From contig NZ_QMKK01000020.1 of NCBI RefSeq assembly GCF_003287875.1, positions 62,001 through 126,000 on the forward strand: DNA of 64,000 nucleotides, in the 5' to 3' direction. The notes below the pieces were generated by a model, which saw only the letters and a list, made by a program, of their open reading frames with translations, was not told the origin of the DNA and searched no databases. Made by a program: the position numbers and the translations under genes. This document shows positions 28,178 through 36,186 of the stretch, in pieces. Source of the DNA: Martinezella tropici. Its GTDB lineage: Bacteria > Pseudomonadota > Alphaproteobacteria > Rhizobiales > Rhizobiaceae. Position 1 is the first letter of the stretch. Every line of letters starts with the position of its first letter.

Positions 28178-29093
28178 GCCCACCCTTCCCCGTGACATAG
28201 TCTTGCTGGTGGACGATTCGCCCGAGGCGCTCGGCTTCCTGACGGATGCGCTCGAGCAATCCGGCTTCTCCGTACTGATCGCCACGTCCGGATCGGCGGC
28301 ACTGAACATCGTCGAACGCATCACGCCCGATCTCATCCTGCTCGACGCCGTCATGCCAACGATGGATGGTTTTGAGACCTGCCGCCGCTTGAAGGCCAAT
28401 GCGGGCATCGCCCAGATCCCCGTCGTGTTCATGACCGGACTGACCGAGACCGAGCATGTGGTGCATGCGCTCGAATCGGGCGGTGTCGACTATCTCACCA
28501 AACCGATCAATATCGATGAGCTGCGCGCCCGCATCCGCGTGCACTTGCGCAATGCCCGCTCCGCCCAGAGCGCCAGAGTGGCTCTCGACGCTGCCGGCCG
28601 CCATCTCCTGGCGGTCAAGGGCAATGGCGCCATCCATTGGTCGACGCCGCAGGCGACCCGCCTCATCAATGCCGCAACCGGCAGCGACGACGGGCTTGAT
28701 CTCGCCTCGAAACACATTGCCGCCTTCATGCTGGAACGGGAACGGCTCGGTGCGGCACGCGACAATCTTCTTTCGATCAGCAATGGCGGTCAGGCCGCAT
28801 TGCAATTCACCTTCCTCGGAGCCATCGGCCCCGACGAATATCTGTTTCGCCTGACGGCCACCAGTCAGCGCGCAGACGACGAAGCCTTGCGCCAGCACTT
28901 CGCGCTGACGCAACGCGAATCCGAAGTGCTGCTGTGGCTCGCCAAGGGTAAATCGAACCGCGACATAGGCGAAATCCTCGGGCTGTCAGCCCGCACGGTG
29001 AACAAGCATCTGGAACAGATCTATGTGAAGCTTGGCGTCGAGAACCGCGCATCGGCCGCCGTCAAGGCAGCGCATGTTCTGCATGAAGTGTAG
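28170..29093 (+). CDS. LuxR-family response regulator paired with the NCS1-domain kinase
   Basis: A 307-residue regulator. The receiver domain has acidic pocket Asp15-Asp16, phosphoacceptor Asp59 (LILLDAVMPTMDG) and the TKP lysine motif. Residues ~125-235 are a linker domain of unknown fold. The C-terminal HTH is LuxR/GerE (LTQRESEVLLWLAKGKSNRDI..LGLSARTVNKHLEQIYVKLG). It starts with TTG at 28170 inside the kinase stop region, preceded by an AAAAGG ribosome site, so translation is coupled. Probably activates the divergent urtABCDE operon and its own operon; this is inference from position. Confidence 0.9.
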   Translation: MAEPTLPRDIVLLVDDSPEALGFLTDALEQSGFSVLIATSGSAALNIVERITPDLILLDAVMPTMDGFETCRRLKANAGIAQIPVVFMTGLTETEHVVHALESGGVDYLTKPINIDELRARIRVHLRNARSAQSARVALDAAGRHLLAVKGNGAIHWSTPQATRLINAATGSDDGLDLASKHIAAFMLERERLGAARDNLLSISNGGQAALQFTFLGAIGPDEYLFRLTATSQRADDEALRQHFALTQRESEVLLWLAKGKSNRDIGEILGLSARTVNKHLEQIYVKLGVENRASAAVKAAHVLHEV

Positions 29094-29132
29094 GCACCGT
29101 CACGCCCTCTCTCGGCTTGCGGCAGGAAGAAG

Positions 29133-30104
29133 CTATATCACCCGATCCGGCGGCTGGTGCCCGGCAAAGAAGGCGGTGATATTGTCCACGACCTTCATGC
29201 CCATGGCGGTGCGCGTCTCTTCGGTGGCGCTGCCGAGATGCGGCAGGAGGACGACATTGTTCATCGCCCGCAGACGCTCGGGTACATGCGGCTCCGCCTC
29301 ATAGACATCGAGGCCGGCGCCGCGGATCGTCCCCTTCTCCAGTGCGGAAATCAGCGCCGCCTCGTCGACGACATCTCCCCTTGCCGTATTGATCAGGAAG
29401 GCGCCGGGTTTCATGGCTGCGAAGCGGGCCGCATTCATCAGGTGACGGTTTTCGGCACCGCCGGGGCAATGAAGGGAGACGAAGTCCGAGACTTCGAGAA
29501 CATCCTCCACCCTCTGCAGTTGCACGGCGCCATAGCGCGCGGCCTCCATCGGATCGATGGCGGAGCGGTTGTAGAAGACGACATCCATGCCGAAGCCGAA
29601 ATGGCAGCGTTGCGCGAACGCCCTGCCGATGCGGCCGAAGCCGATGATGCCGACTGTCTTGCCGGTGACTTTGGTACCGACGAGATGCGTCGGCCGCCAG
29701 CCGGTCCATGCCCCGGCCCTGAGTTCGCGCTCCCCTTCTCCGCCGCGCCGGGCAACGGAAAGCAGGAGCAGCATGGCGATATCGGCCGTGCAATCCGTCA
29801 GCACGCCGGGCGTGTTGGTGACGACGATGCCCTTTTCCTTGGCGGCGGCGACATCGATGTGATTGAAGCCGACACCGAAATTGCCGAGGATTCTTGTGCG
29901 GATTACCTGACCTTCGAAGAGCGCGGCCGGAAGCTTGTCGGATACGGTCGGCAGGACGCCGTCATAGGTGAGCAGCGCCTCGCGCAGCTGCCCCGCATCG
30001 AGTGCTGCGTCATCCCTGTTCAAAGTGGTGTCGAAACGCTCCGAGAGCACGGCCTCGACCGCGGCCGGCCAGCGCCGTGTAACCAGAATACGGGGTTTGC
30101 TCAT
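29133..30104 (-). CDS. D-isomer 2-hydroxyacid dehydrogenase (glyoxylate/hydroxypyruvate reductase type)
   Basis: A 323-residue NAD(P)H-dependent reductase. The catalytic domain starts PRILVTRRWP; the nucleotide-binding motif is GIIGFGRIGRAF, and the catalytic Arg, Glu and His are in NTARGDVVDE, AEPHVPERL and LPHLGSATEE. GNFGVGFNHID and TADIAMLLLLSVARR fit the glyoxylate reductase/GRHPR branch. Probably reduces glyoxylate or hydroxypyruvate. Lies downstream of livK but beyond its terminator, so a separate transcript is likely. Confidence 0.88.
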   Translation of the reverse strand: MSKPRILVTRRWPAAVEAVLSERFDTTLNRDDAALDAGQLREALLTYDGVLPTVSDKLPAALFEGQVIRTRILGNFGVGFNHIDVAAAKEKGIVVTNTPGVLTDCTADIAMLLLLSVARRGGEGERELRAGAWTGWRPTHLVGTKVTGKTVGIIGFGRIGRAFAQRCHFGFGMDVVFYNRSAIDPMEAARYGAVQLQRVEDVLEVSDFVSLHCPGGAENRHLMNAARFAAMKPGAFLINTARGDVVDEAALISALEKGTIRGAGLDVYEAEPHVPERLRAMNNVVLLPHLGSATEETRTAMGMKVVDNITAFFAGHQPPDRVI

Positions 30105-30197
30105 GCTGCCTTCCTCCTGCCGATACAGGGGCAGATTTAAAGCAGCTTTTGCACGAAGGAAACGGCGAACCGACTTCGGAACTATGAAAACGGCATG

Positions 30198-30223
30198 AGA
30201 AAAGCCCGGCCGATGGCCGGGCT
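30198..30223 (-). terminator. Rho-independent terminator of livK
   Basis: On the minus strand GCCCGGCC-ATC-GGCCGGGC (8-bp perfect stem) followed by TTTTC, about 37 nt after the livK stop. Confidence 0.88.
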
Positions 30224-30260
30224 CCTAAGATCAGCAATGCCCGTAAAGGCGATGCAAGAA

Positions 30261-31382
30261 TTACTTCGAGATTTCGTCGTAGTTGTACTTGCCGTCGGAG
30301 CCCTTGGCCCACTTGTACATGACGTAATCCGGACGGGTGATATCGCCCTTGGCGTTGAAGCCAAGCTCGCCGATGGCGGTCTTGAACGGACCCTTTGCCT
30401 TCAGAGCGTCCGCAACAGCCATCGGATCGTTGGAACCGGCAGCCTTGGCAGCGGCAGCGATGACCTGCAGAGCCGAGTAGGAGTAGAGCGTGTAGCCTTC
30501 CGGCTCGTAGCCTGCAGCGCGGAACTTGGCAACCAGATCCTTGGAAGCCGGGTTCTTGCGCGGATCCGGCGCGAAGGTCATCAGCGTGCCGTCAACGGCG
30601 TCGCCGGCGATCGAAGCCAATTCGTTCGAGACGATACCGTCACCGGACATGAAGTGAGCCTTTACGCCCTGGTCGGCCATCTGACGCATGATGAGGCCGG
30701 CTTCGGTATGCAGACCGCCGTAATAGACGAAGTCGACGCCAGCCTGCTTCATCTTGGCGATGAGGGCGGAGTAGTCCTTGTCACCGGGGGTGATGCCTTC
30801 GTAGAGAACCTCCTTCACGCCGGCGGCGTTGAGGTTCTTCTTGGTTTCGTCGGCAAGGCCCTGACCATACGGGGTCTTGTCATGAACGACGGCAACCTTG
30901 GCGCCCTTGAAATTGTCGGCGATATACTTGCCGGCAACTTCGCCCTGCTGGTCGTCGCGACCGCAAGTACGGAAGGTGTTCCACAGGCCGCGTTCCGTGA
31001 ACTTCGGATTGGTCGAAGCGGGAGTGATCTGCAGGATGCCGTTTTCGGCGTAAACTTCGGAAGCCGGGATGGAAACGCCCGAGTTGAAGTGACCGACAAC
31101 GAACTTCACACCGTCTGCGACGAACTTGTTGGCAACTGAAACGCCCTGCTTGGCGTCGGAGACGTCGTCGCCGAGTTCGATCTTGACCTTTTCCCCATTG
31201 ATGCCGCCAGCCGCATTGATATCGGCAGCGGCCTGCTCGGCACCCTTCTGGAGCTGCGCGCCGAACGCAGCATTCGGGCCTGTCAAGGGACCGCCAACGC
31301 CGACAATGATGTCGGCCTTAGCAACGCCGCCGAATGTGATCATCGCCGACAGAGCCACCGCCGACAGAAGATACTTCTTCAT
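30261..31382 (-). CDS. livK: Branched-chain amino acid ABC transporter substrate-binding protein (LivK type)
   Basis: Periplasmic receptor of 373 residues with signal peptide 1-23 (ending VAKAD). The type I binding-protein start [20 protein letters not shown], the disulfide-region [12 protein letters not shown] and the YGQGLAD block are typical of Leu/Ile/Val-binding proteins. It lies 185 nt downstream of the DUF6867-like gene on the same strand, and a separate, stronger promoter in that gap would give the usual excess of receptor over permease. Ligand specificity is inferred from family. Confidence 0.9.
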   Translation of the reverse strand: MKKYLLSAVALSAMITFGGVAKADIIVGVGGPLTGPNAAFGAQLQKGAEQAAADINAAGGINGEKVKIELGDDVSDAKQGVSVANKFVADGVKFVVGHFNSGVSIPASEVYAENGILQITPASTNPKFTERGLWNTFRTCGRDDQQGEVAGKYIADNFKGAKVAVVHDKTPYGQGLADETKKNLNAAGVKEVLYEGITPGDKDYSALIAKMKQAGVDFVYYGGLHTEAGLIMRQMADQGVKAHFMSGDGIVSNELASIAGDAVDGTLMTFAPDPRKNPASKDLVAKFRAAGYEPEGYTLYSYSALQVIAAAAKAAGSNDPMAVADALKAKGPFKTAIGELGFNAKGDITRPDYVMYKWAKGSDGKYNYDEISK

Positions 31383-31567
31383 ATTGTTACTCCCAATTTT
31401 TTAAGCGGGTTCCGTTTGATTTGCCCTGCGCGATACCCACCAATCATCACGCCGGTAAAGCTTGTATTCCGAACTTTGGAAGCATCATCCTGTCGTCGGT
31501 CTTTCGTTTTTATGAGGCAGGATGACGCAACTTCTACATACAGACTGTGCCTAGTTTCGGCACGCTG

Positions 31568-31921
31568 TCAATTCTTCTTCTTCCAGGAAAAGGCCGAGGT
31601 CTTTTCATAGAGCCAGTAATAGTTATTCACCATCTGATCGGTACGCCGATACCGGTATCCCGCCGTCGCAAAGACGAGCAGAAGAACGATGTCGATGATG
31701 TAGATGGTGGGATCGAACACCGGCCCTTCGAATAGCGAATGGTGCAGAAACTGCAGGCCAAGGCCGATCAGAAAGCTGTAGATGACGACAAGAGGATAGG
31801 TTTCCCAGTTGGAGGCGACAGCGCGGCCTGCGCGCCATGCGGTCCAGAAGCCGAGAATGACGATAACCGCGCGGATGACCATGCGGCCGCCGGTATCGCT
31901 GTCGAAGAGAAGTCCCTGCAT
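31568..31921 (-). CDS. Small membrane protein of the liv operon (DUF6867-like)
   Basis: A 117-residue protein with three or four hydrophobic segments (about residues 16-34, 41-61 and 68-88), an HH pair after the second span, and a basic C-terminal tail ending in KKKN. It lies 24 nt after livF on the same strand. Rhizobial genomes commonly carry such a protein in liv operons; the DUF number is from memory and not verified. Function unknown, possibly an accessory subunit. Confidence 0.65.
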   Translation of the reverse strand: MQGLLFDSDTGGRMVIRAVIVILGFWTAWRAGRAVASNWETYPLVVIYSFLIGLGLQFLHHSLFEGPVFDPTIYIIDIVLLLVFATAGYRYRRTDQMVNNYYWLYEKTSAFSWKKKN

Positions 31922-31945
31922 GTCAAATTCTCCGAGGAACGAAAC

Positions 31946-32677
31946 TCAATGATGTCCGCCTTCGAGATAGGCGGCGCGCACTTCCGGATTGGCGAGCAGT
32001 TCCTTGCCCGAACCGCTCATCGTCACACGGCCGTTGACCATCACATAAGCGCGGTCGGATAGCTTGAGCGCCGCAAAGGCATTCTGCTCGACAAGAAAAA
32101 CCGTCAGCCCCTGGGTCCGGTTCAAGACCTTGATAGCCTCGAAGATGCCCTTGACGATCAAAGGCGCAAGACCGAGCGACGGCTCGTCCAGCAACAGCAG
32201 CTTGGGACGCGCCATCAGCGCGCGGCCGATCGACAGCATCTGCTGCTCGCCGCCCGAGAGCGTACCGCCGCGCTGCGACTGGCGCTCCTTGAGGCGCGGA
32301 AACAGCGTGAAGATCTTCTCGACGTCCTCGTTGAAATGCTTGAGCTTGTCGAGGCTCGCGCCCATCTGCAGGTTTTCATAGACCGTCATGCGCGGAAAGA
32401 TGCGCCGGCCTTCAGGCGACTGGGCGATGCGAAGCCGCGCGATCTCGTGCGTCGGCATGTGGGTGATATCGCGGCCGTCGAAGGTGACCGATCCGGTTCG
32501 GGCCTGCGGGCTGCCGCAGATCGTCATCATCAGCGTCGATTTGCCGGCACCGTTGGCACCGATCAGACTGACGATCTCACCGCTGTTGACTTCGATATCG
32601 ACACCGGCAAGCGCGCGGATATTGCCGTAGTAGGTTTCGACACCCGCGACCTTCAGAAGTGGTTGCCCCGCCATCAA
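31946..32677 (-). CDS. livF: Branched-chain amino acid ABC transporter ATPase LivF
   Basis: A 243-residue ATPase: Walker A GANGAGKSTLMM, signature LSGGEQQMLSIGRA, Walker B LLLLDEPSLGLAPLI and VEQNAFAALKLSDRAYVM at the H-loop, where Glu-Gln-Asn is standard in LivF. Overlaps livG by 4 nt. Paired with LivG to energise amino acid import. Confidence 0.95.
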   Translation of the reverse strand: MMAGQPLLKVAGVETYYGNIRALAGVDIEVNSGEIVSLIGANGAGKSTLMMTICGSPQARTGSVTFDGRDITHMPTHEIARLRIAQSPEGRRIFPRMTVYENLQMGASLDKLKHFNEDVEKIFTLFPRLKERQSQRGGTLSGGEQQMLSIGRALMARPKLLLLDEPSLGLAPLIVKGIFEAIKVLNRTQGLTVFLVEQNAFAALKLSDRAYVMVNGRVTMSGSGKELLANPEVRAAYLEGGHH

Positions 32678-33546
32678 TTTTCACCCTCTTGGAGGTGTTC
32701 GACTTCGGCAATCACCTCTTCCACTTCCTCATCCTCGACACCCAGATAGGCAGCGATCACCCTCGGATCGTTCTTGACCTCATCCGGCGTACCGTCGGCG
32801 ATCTTCTGTCCGTATTCGAGCACGATGACATGGTCGGAGATTTCCATGACCACAGACATGTCGTGTTCGATCAGCAGGATCGACGTGCCGGTATCCTTGC
32901 GGATGCTGCGCAGGAATTCATTCAGAACCAGGGATTCGCGAGGGTTGAGACCGGCCGCCGGCTCGTCGAGGCAGAGCAGCTCGGGGCCTGTGCACATGGC
33001 GCGGGCAATTTCCAGACGGCGCTGAGCACCGTAGGAGAGATCACCAGCGGGATCGTCGGCGCGGTCTATGAGATCGGCTTTCTCAAGCCAGAAGCGCGCG
33101 AGCTCGATCGCATTCTTCGCTTCGCTGCGATACCGGCCGATCCCGAGAAGACCGAGGATCGTGTAACCGGAGGCGCGCATCAGCTTGTTGTGCTGCGCCA
33201 CCAGCAGGTTCTCGAGCACTGTCAGGCCCGAGAACAGGCGGATATTCTGGAAAGTGCGCGCCACCTTGGCCTCGCGCGTGATCCGAAAATCCGGAAGCCG
33301 TTCCAGGAGATATTCCTTGCCGGTTTTTTGATGCAGGCTGATCATGCCCATCGTCGGCTTGTAGAAGCCGGTGATGCAGTTGAACACCGTGGTCTTGCCG
33401 GCGCCGTTAGGGCCGATCAGTGCCGTGATGTCGCCGCGCTTCGCCTCGAAGGAGAAGTCGTTGATCGCCATCAGGCCGCCGAACTTCATCGACAGGTGAT
33501 CGACCTTCAGCAGGATGTCGTCGGGGGTTGCGGTCACAGCGTTCAT
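32674..33546 (-). CDS. livG: Branched-chain amino acid ABC transporter ATPase LivG
   Basis: A 290-residue ATPase: Walker A GPNGAGKTTVFN, signature LSYGAQRRLEIARA, Walker B LLCLDEPAAGLNPRE and H-loop LLIEHDMSVVM. The C-terminus has an unusual acidic tail (EDEEVEEVIAEVEHLQEGEN), about 20 residues beyond the usual end YLGV. Adjacent to livM with a one-base overlap. Confidence 0.95.
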   Translation of the reverse strand: MNAVTATPDDILLKVDHLSMKFGGLMAINDFSFEAKRGDITALIGPNGAGKTTVFNCITGFYKPTMGMISLHQKTGKEYLLERLPDFRITREAKVARTFQNIRLFSGLTVLENLLVAQHNKLMRASGYTILGLLGIGRYRSEAKNAIELARFWLEKADLIDRADDPAGDLSYGAQRRLEIARAMCTGPELLCLDEPAAGLNPRESLVLNEFLRSIRKDTGTSILLIEHDMSVVMEISDHVIVLEYGQKIADGTPDEVKNDPRVIAAYLGVEDEEVEEVIAEVEHLQEGEN

Positions 33547-34970
33547 CAGCCGTGGCCCTCCTTGGTGAAGCTGCCGGAGATCGCTTTTCGCTCCTTGAGG
33601 AAAGCGGTCGGCTCACGCGTGCCGACAAAGCCGCGCGGCTTGAAGATCATCACGACCACCATGGCAAGGCCAAAGATCAGCATGCGGTAGAGTTCCGGTG
33701 TGAAGTCCGGGCCGAAGCCGGGAATGATCGTCGTATCGCCGAAGACCAGCCCGGTCTTTAGGAAGCTCATGTTGCGCAGCAATTCGGTGCCGCCAACCAT
33801 GGCGATCGCAGCAATCGCGATGCCCTTCAGCGATCCCATGCCGCCGAGAACGACGATGGCGAGGATCACGGCGGATTCGAGAAAGACGAAGGATTCCGGC
33901 GAGACGAAGCCCTGACGCGCGGCGAAGAAGGAGCCGGCAAAACCGCCGAACATCGCGCCGGTTGCGAAAGCCGTGAGCTTCGTCGTCACCGTATTGATGC
34001 CGAGCGAGCGGCAGGCGATTTCATCTTCGCGTAGCGCTTCCCACGCACGTCCGATCGGCATGCGGCGCAGCCTGATGGTGACATAAGCGGTCAGCATGCA
34101 GAGCAACAGGATGACGTAGAACAGGAAGATCTTGTACCAGGCCGACGAGATCGGCAGGCCAAAGCTACGGACGAAGTTGTGCGGATCCTTCATATCGAAG
34201 GTGTAGAAGCCAAAGAACGATGCCTTGGTGATGTTGGAGATGCCGAAGCTTCCCTGCGTCACGTCGGTCCAGTTGGTCAGCACGATGCGGATGATTTCGC
34301 CGAAGGCCAGCGTGACGATCGCCAGATAGTCACCTCGCAGACGCAGGACCGGAAAGCCCAGGATCATACCCCAAAGCGCTGCAAGAAGGCCCGATATCGG
34401 CAGAAGCAGCCAGAAGGACAGACCGAAATGCATCGACAACAGCGCGTAGGAATAGGCACCGACCGCGTAGAAGGCGACATAACCGAGGTCGAGCAAGCCG
34501 GCGAGGCCGACAACGATATTCAGGCCCCAGGCGAGCATAACATAGATGAGGATCTGAATGCCGAAATTGTCGACATAGGTCAGCGATCCCTGCGGGCCTA
34601 AGATCGCCACCGCCGCCAACGGATAGATGAGCAGGAGGACGAGCGCGATCTTATTGAAATGCCTGGTGGCGAAGCTGGGTTCGCCCTCCACCTCAACGAC
34701 CTTGGCCTTGGCGGCCTTTCGCGCGGCCAGATAAGGCTGAACGAAGACCGTCATGATAAAGCGACCGACGGCAGCGATTGCAACGATGATCGCCAGAAGG
34801 CCCCAGCGCTGCACGATGATCAGCTTGTTGTCCATGTTCTGTTCGGTCTTGAGACCGATGTAGAGAACGAACATGCCGAAAGCGATCAGCGCGGTCCAGA
34901 AGGCGTCCGTAATCCCTTTCTGGACAAGGCCGGGTGCGGTCTTGCCTGCAACGAAGTTTGAATGTGCCAT
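33546..34970 (-). CDS. livM: Branched-chain amino acid ABC transporter permease LivM
   Basis: A 474-residue permease with an N-terminal ~110-residue extension holding two spans, followed by the LivM core (LNIVVGLAGLLDLGYVAFYAVG; quoted part LAGLLDLGYVAFYAVG). The EAA-like loop is WEALREDEIACRSLGIN. The extension is common in rhizobial and other alphaproteobacterial LivM. The C-terminus ends with RGFVGTREPTAFLKERK. The stop overlaps the livG start by one base. Confidence 0.94.
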   Translation of the reverse strand: MAHSNFVAGKTAPGLVQKGITDAFWTALIAFGMFVLYIGLKTEQNMDNKLIIVQRWGLLAIIVAIAAVGRFIMTVFVQPYLAARKAAKAKVVEVEGEPSFATRHFNKIALVLLLIYPLAAVAILGPQGSLTYVDNFGIQILIYVMLAWGLNIVVGLAGLLDLGYVAFYAVGAYSYALLSMHFGLSFWLLLPISGLLAALWGMILGFPVLRLRGDYLAIVTLAFGEIIRIVLTNWTDVTQGSFGISNITKASFFGFYTFDMKDPHNFVRSFGLPISSAWYKIFLFYVILLLCMLTAYVTIRLRRMPIGRAWEALREDEIACRSLGINTVTTKLTAFATGAMFGGFAGSFFAARQGFVSPESFVFLESAVILAIVVLGGMGSLKGIAIAAIAMVGGTELLRNMSFLKTGLVFGDTTIIPGFGPDFTPELYRMLIFGLAMVVVMIFKPRGFVGTREPTAFLKERKAISGSFTKEGHG

Positions 34971-34974
34971 GGCG

Positions 34975-35877
34975 TTATACCTTTTCGACTTCCGGCCGGC
35001 CGAGAATACCCGTCGGCTTGAAGATCAGCACGTAGGCCAGGATGCCGTATGTTGCGACGTCCTTGTACGCGATAGCGAAATTGCCCGACCAGAACGACTC
35101 GATAAGACCGATCATCAACCCGCCGAGGACTGCGCCCGGCAGCGAGCCAATGCCGCCGAGAACCGCGGCGGTGAAGGCCTTGACGCCCGGCACGAAGCCG
35201 TCCGAAAAGTTGGCGACGCCATAATACATCAGATACATCGTGCCGGCGACGGCAGCCAATGCCGCACCCATGATGAAGGTCACGGAGATGGTGCGGTCGA
35301 CATTGATGCCGAGCAGAGCCGCCATCTTGCGATCCTGCTCGGTGGCGCGCTGGGCGCGGCCAAGCGCCGTCTTGTTGACCAGATACCAGAAGGCGGCAAG
35401 CAGCACGACCGTGATGATGTAGATGACGATCTGCTTCAGCGACACCGAGACGCCGCCGAAATTATAGACATCGCCCACAAGCGTCGGGATCGGCTTGTTG
35501 CGCGGACCCTGAGCGACCTGGATGAAGTTCGACAGCACGATCGACATGCCGATTGCCGTGATCAGCGGCGCAAGGCGGAAAGAACCGCGCAGCGGACGAT
35601 AAGCTACACGCTCGATCACCCAGTTCCACAGGCTCGTCATCAGCATCGCGACGATGAGCATGACGAGCAGCATGATCGCCACCGGCAGGCCGGCGAAGAG
35701 CGAAACGAGGACCAGATAGGCGATGAGAGCGGCAAAGCCGCCAAGCATGAAAACATCACCGTGGGCAAAATTGATCATGCCGATGATGCCGTAAACCATG
35801 GTGTAGCCAATGGCGATCAGGCCGTAGATCGACCCGAGAGTCAGCCCGTTTAAGAGCTGCTGGATAAAATAATCCAT
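34975..35877 (-). CDS. livH: Branched-chain amino acid ABC transporter permease LivH
   Basis: A 300-residue permease, first gene of the operon. The N-terminal QQLLNGLTLGSIYGLIAIGYTMVYG (quoted part LNGLTLGSIYGLIAIGYT) and MINFAHGDVFMLGGF are diagnostic of LivH; the cytoplasmic loop is RATEQDRKMAALLGIN. It starts 4 nt before livM. The promoter should lie in the 309 bp upstream; none was clearly recognised. Confidence 0.95.
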   Translation of the reverse strand: MDYFIQQLLNGLTLGSIYGLIAIGYTMVYGIIGMINFAHGDVFMLGGFAALIAYLVLVSLFAGLPVAIMLLVMLIVAMLMTSLWNWVIERVAYRPLRGSFRLAPLITAIGMSIVLSNFIQVAQGPRNKPIPTLVGDVYNFGGVSVSLKQIVIYIITVVLLAAFWYLVNKTALGRAQRATEQDRKMAALLGINVDRTISVTFIMGAALAAVAGTMYLMYYGVANFSDGFVPGVKAFTAAVLGGIGSLPGAVLGGLMIGLIESFWSGNFAIAYKDVATYGILAYVLIFKPTGILGRPEVEKV

Positions 35878-36186
35878 ATATCATTTCCCCTGGATGCGGC
35901 GTCAGCCCACCGCATCTCTTATTGCTTTTTTAGGTTCCTTCGCGAAGGCCCGTGGCCGCGATTCCATACTGTTTTCGAAGGAAATGTGAAGCCAAAAAGG
36001 CAAGAAATTGACAAATTCTTTTCAAATCGCTGTGGGCTGACGCGAATCCGACCAAAAATGACACAAAAGCGGCAGCTCGTGGCTCAAAAACAGCCAAAAC
36101 GACCGAACTTCGAATCTTCGCTGAAAAGCTTTTATCAGCGACAGACCCTATCTCGGGCCTGCCGTCCTTGCGCTCGACGATATCTG
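35878..36186. other. 309-bp intergenic region between livH and the dehydrogenase gene
   Basis: AT-richer than its surroundings with no convincing gene. Contains a 22-bp near-perfect palindrome at 36119-36140 (CGCTGA / TCAGCG arms around an AAGCTT centre) without a U-tract. It may end the sox-side transcript or serve as a binding site near the liv promoter. Confidence 0.5.

Noticed and set aside
36119..36140. Palindrome as a Rho-independent terminator
   Set aside because: Long dyad but AT-rich centre and no T-run on either side; kept only as a palindrome in the intergenic entry.
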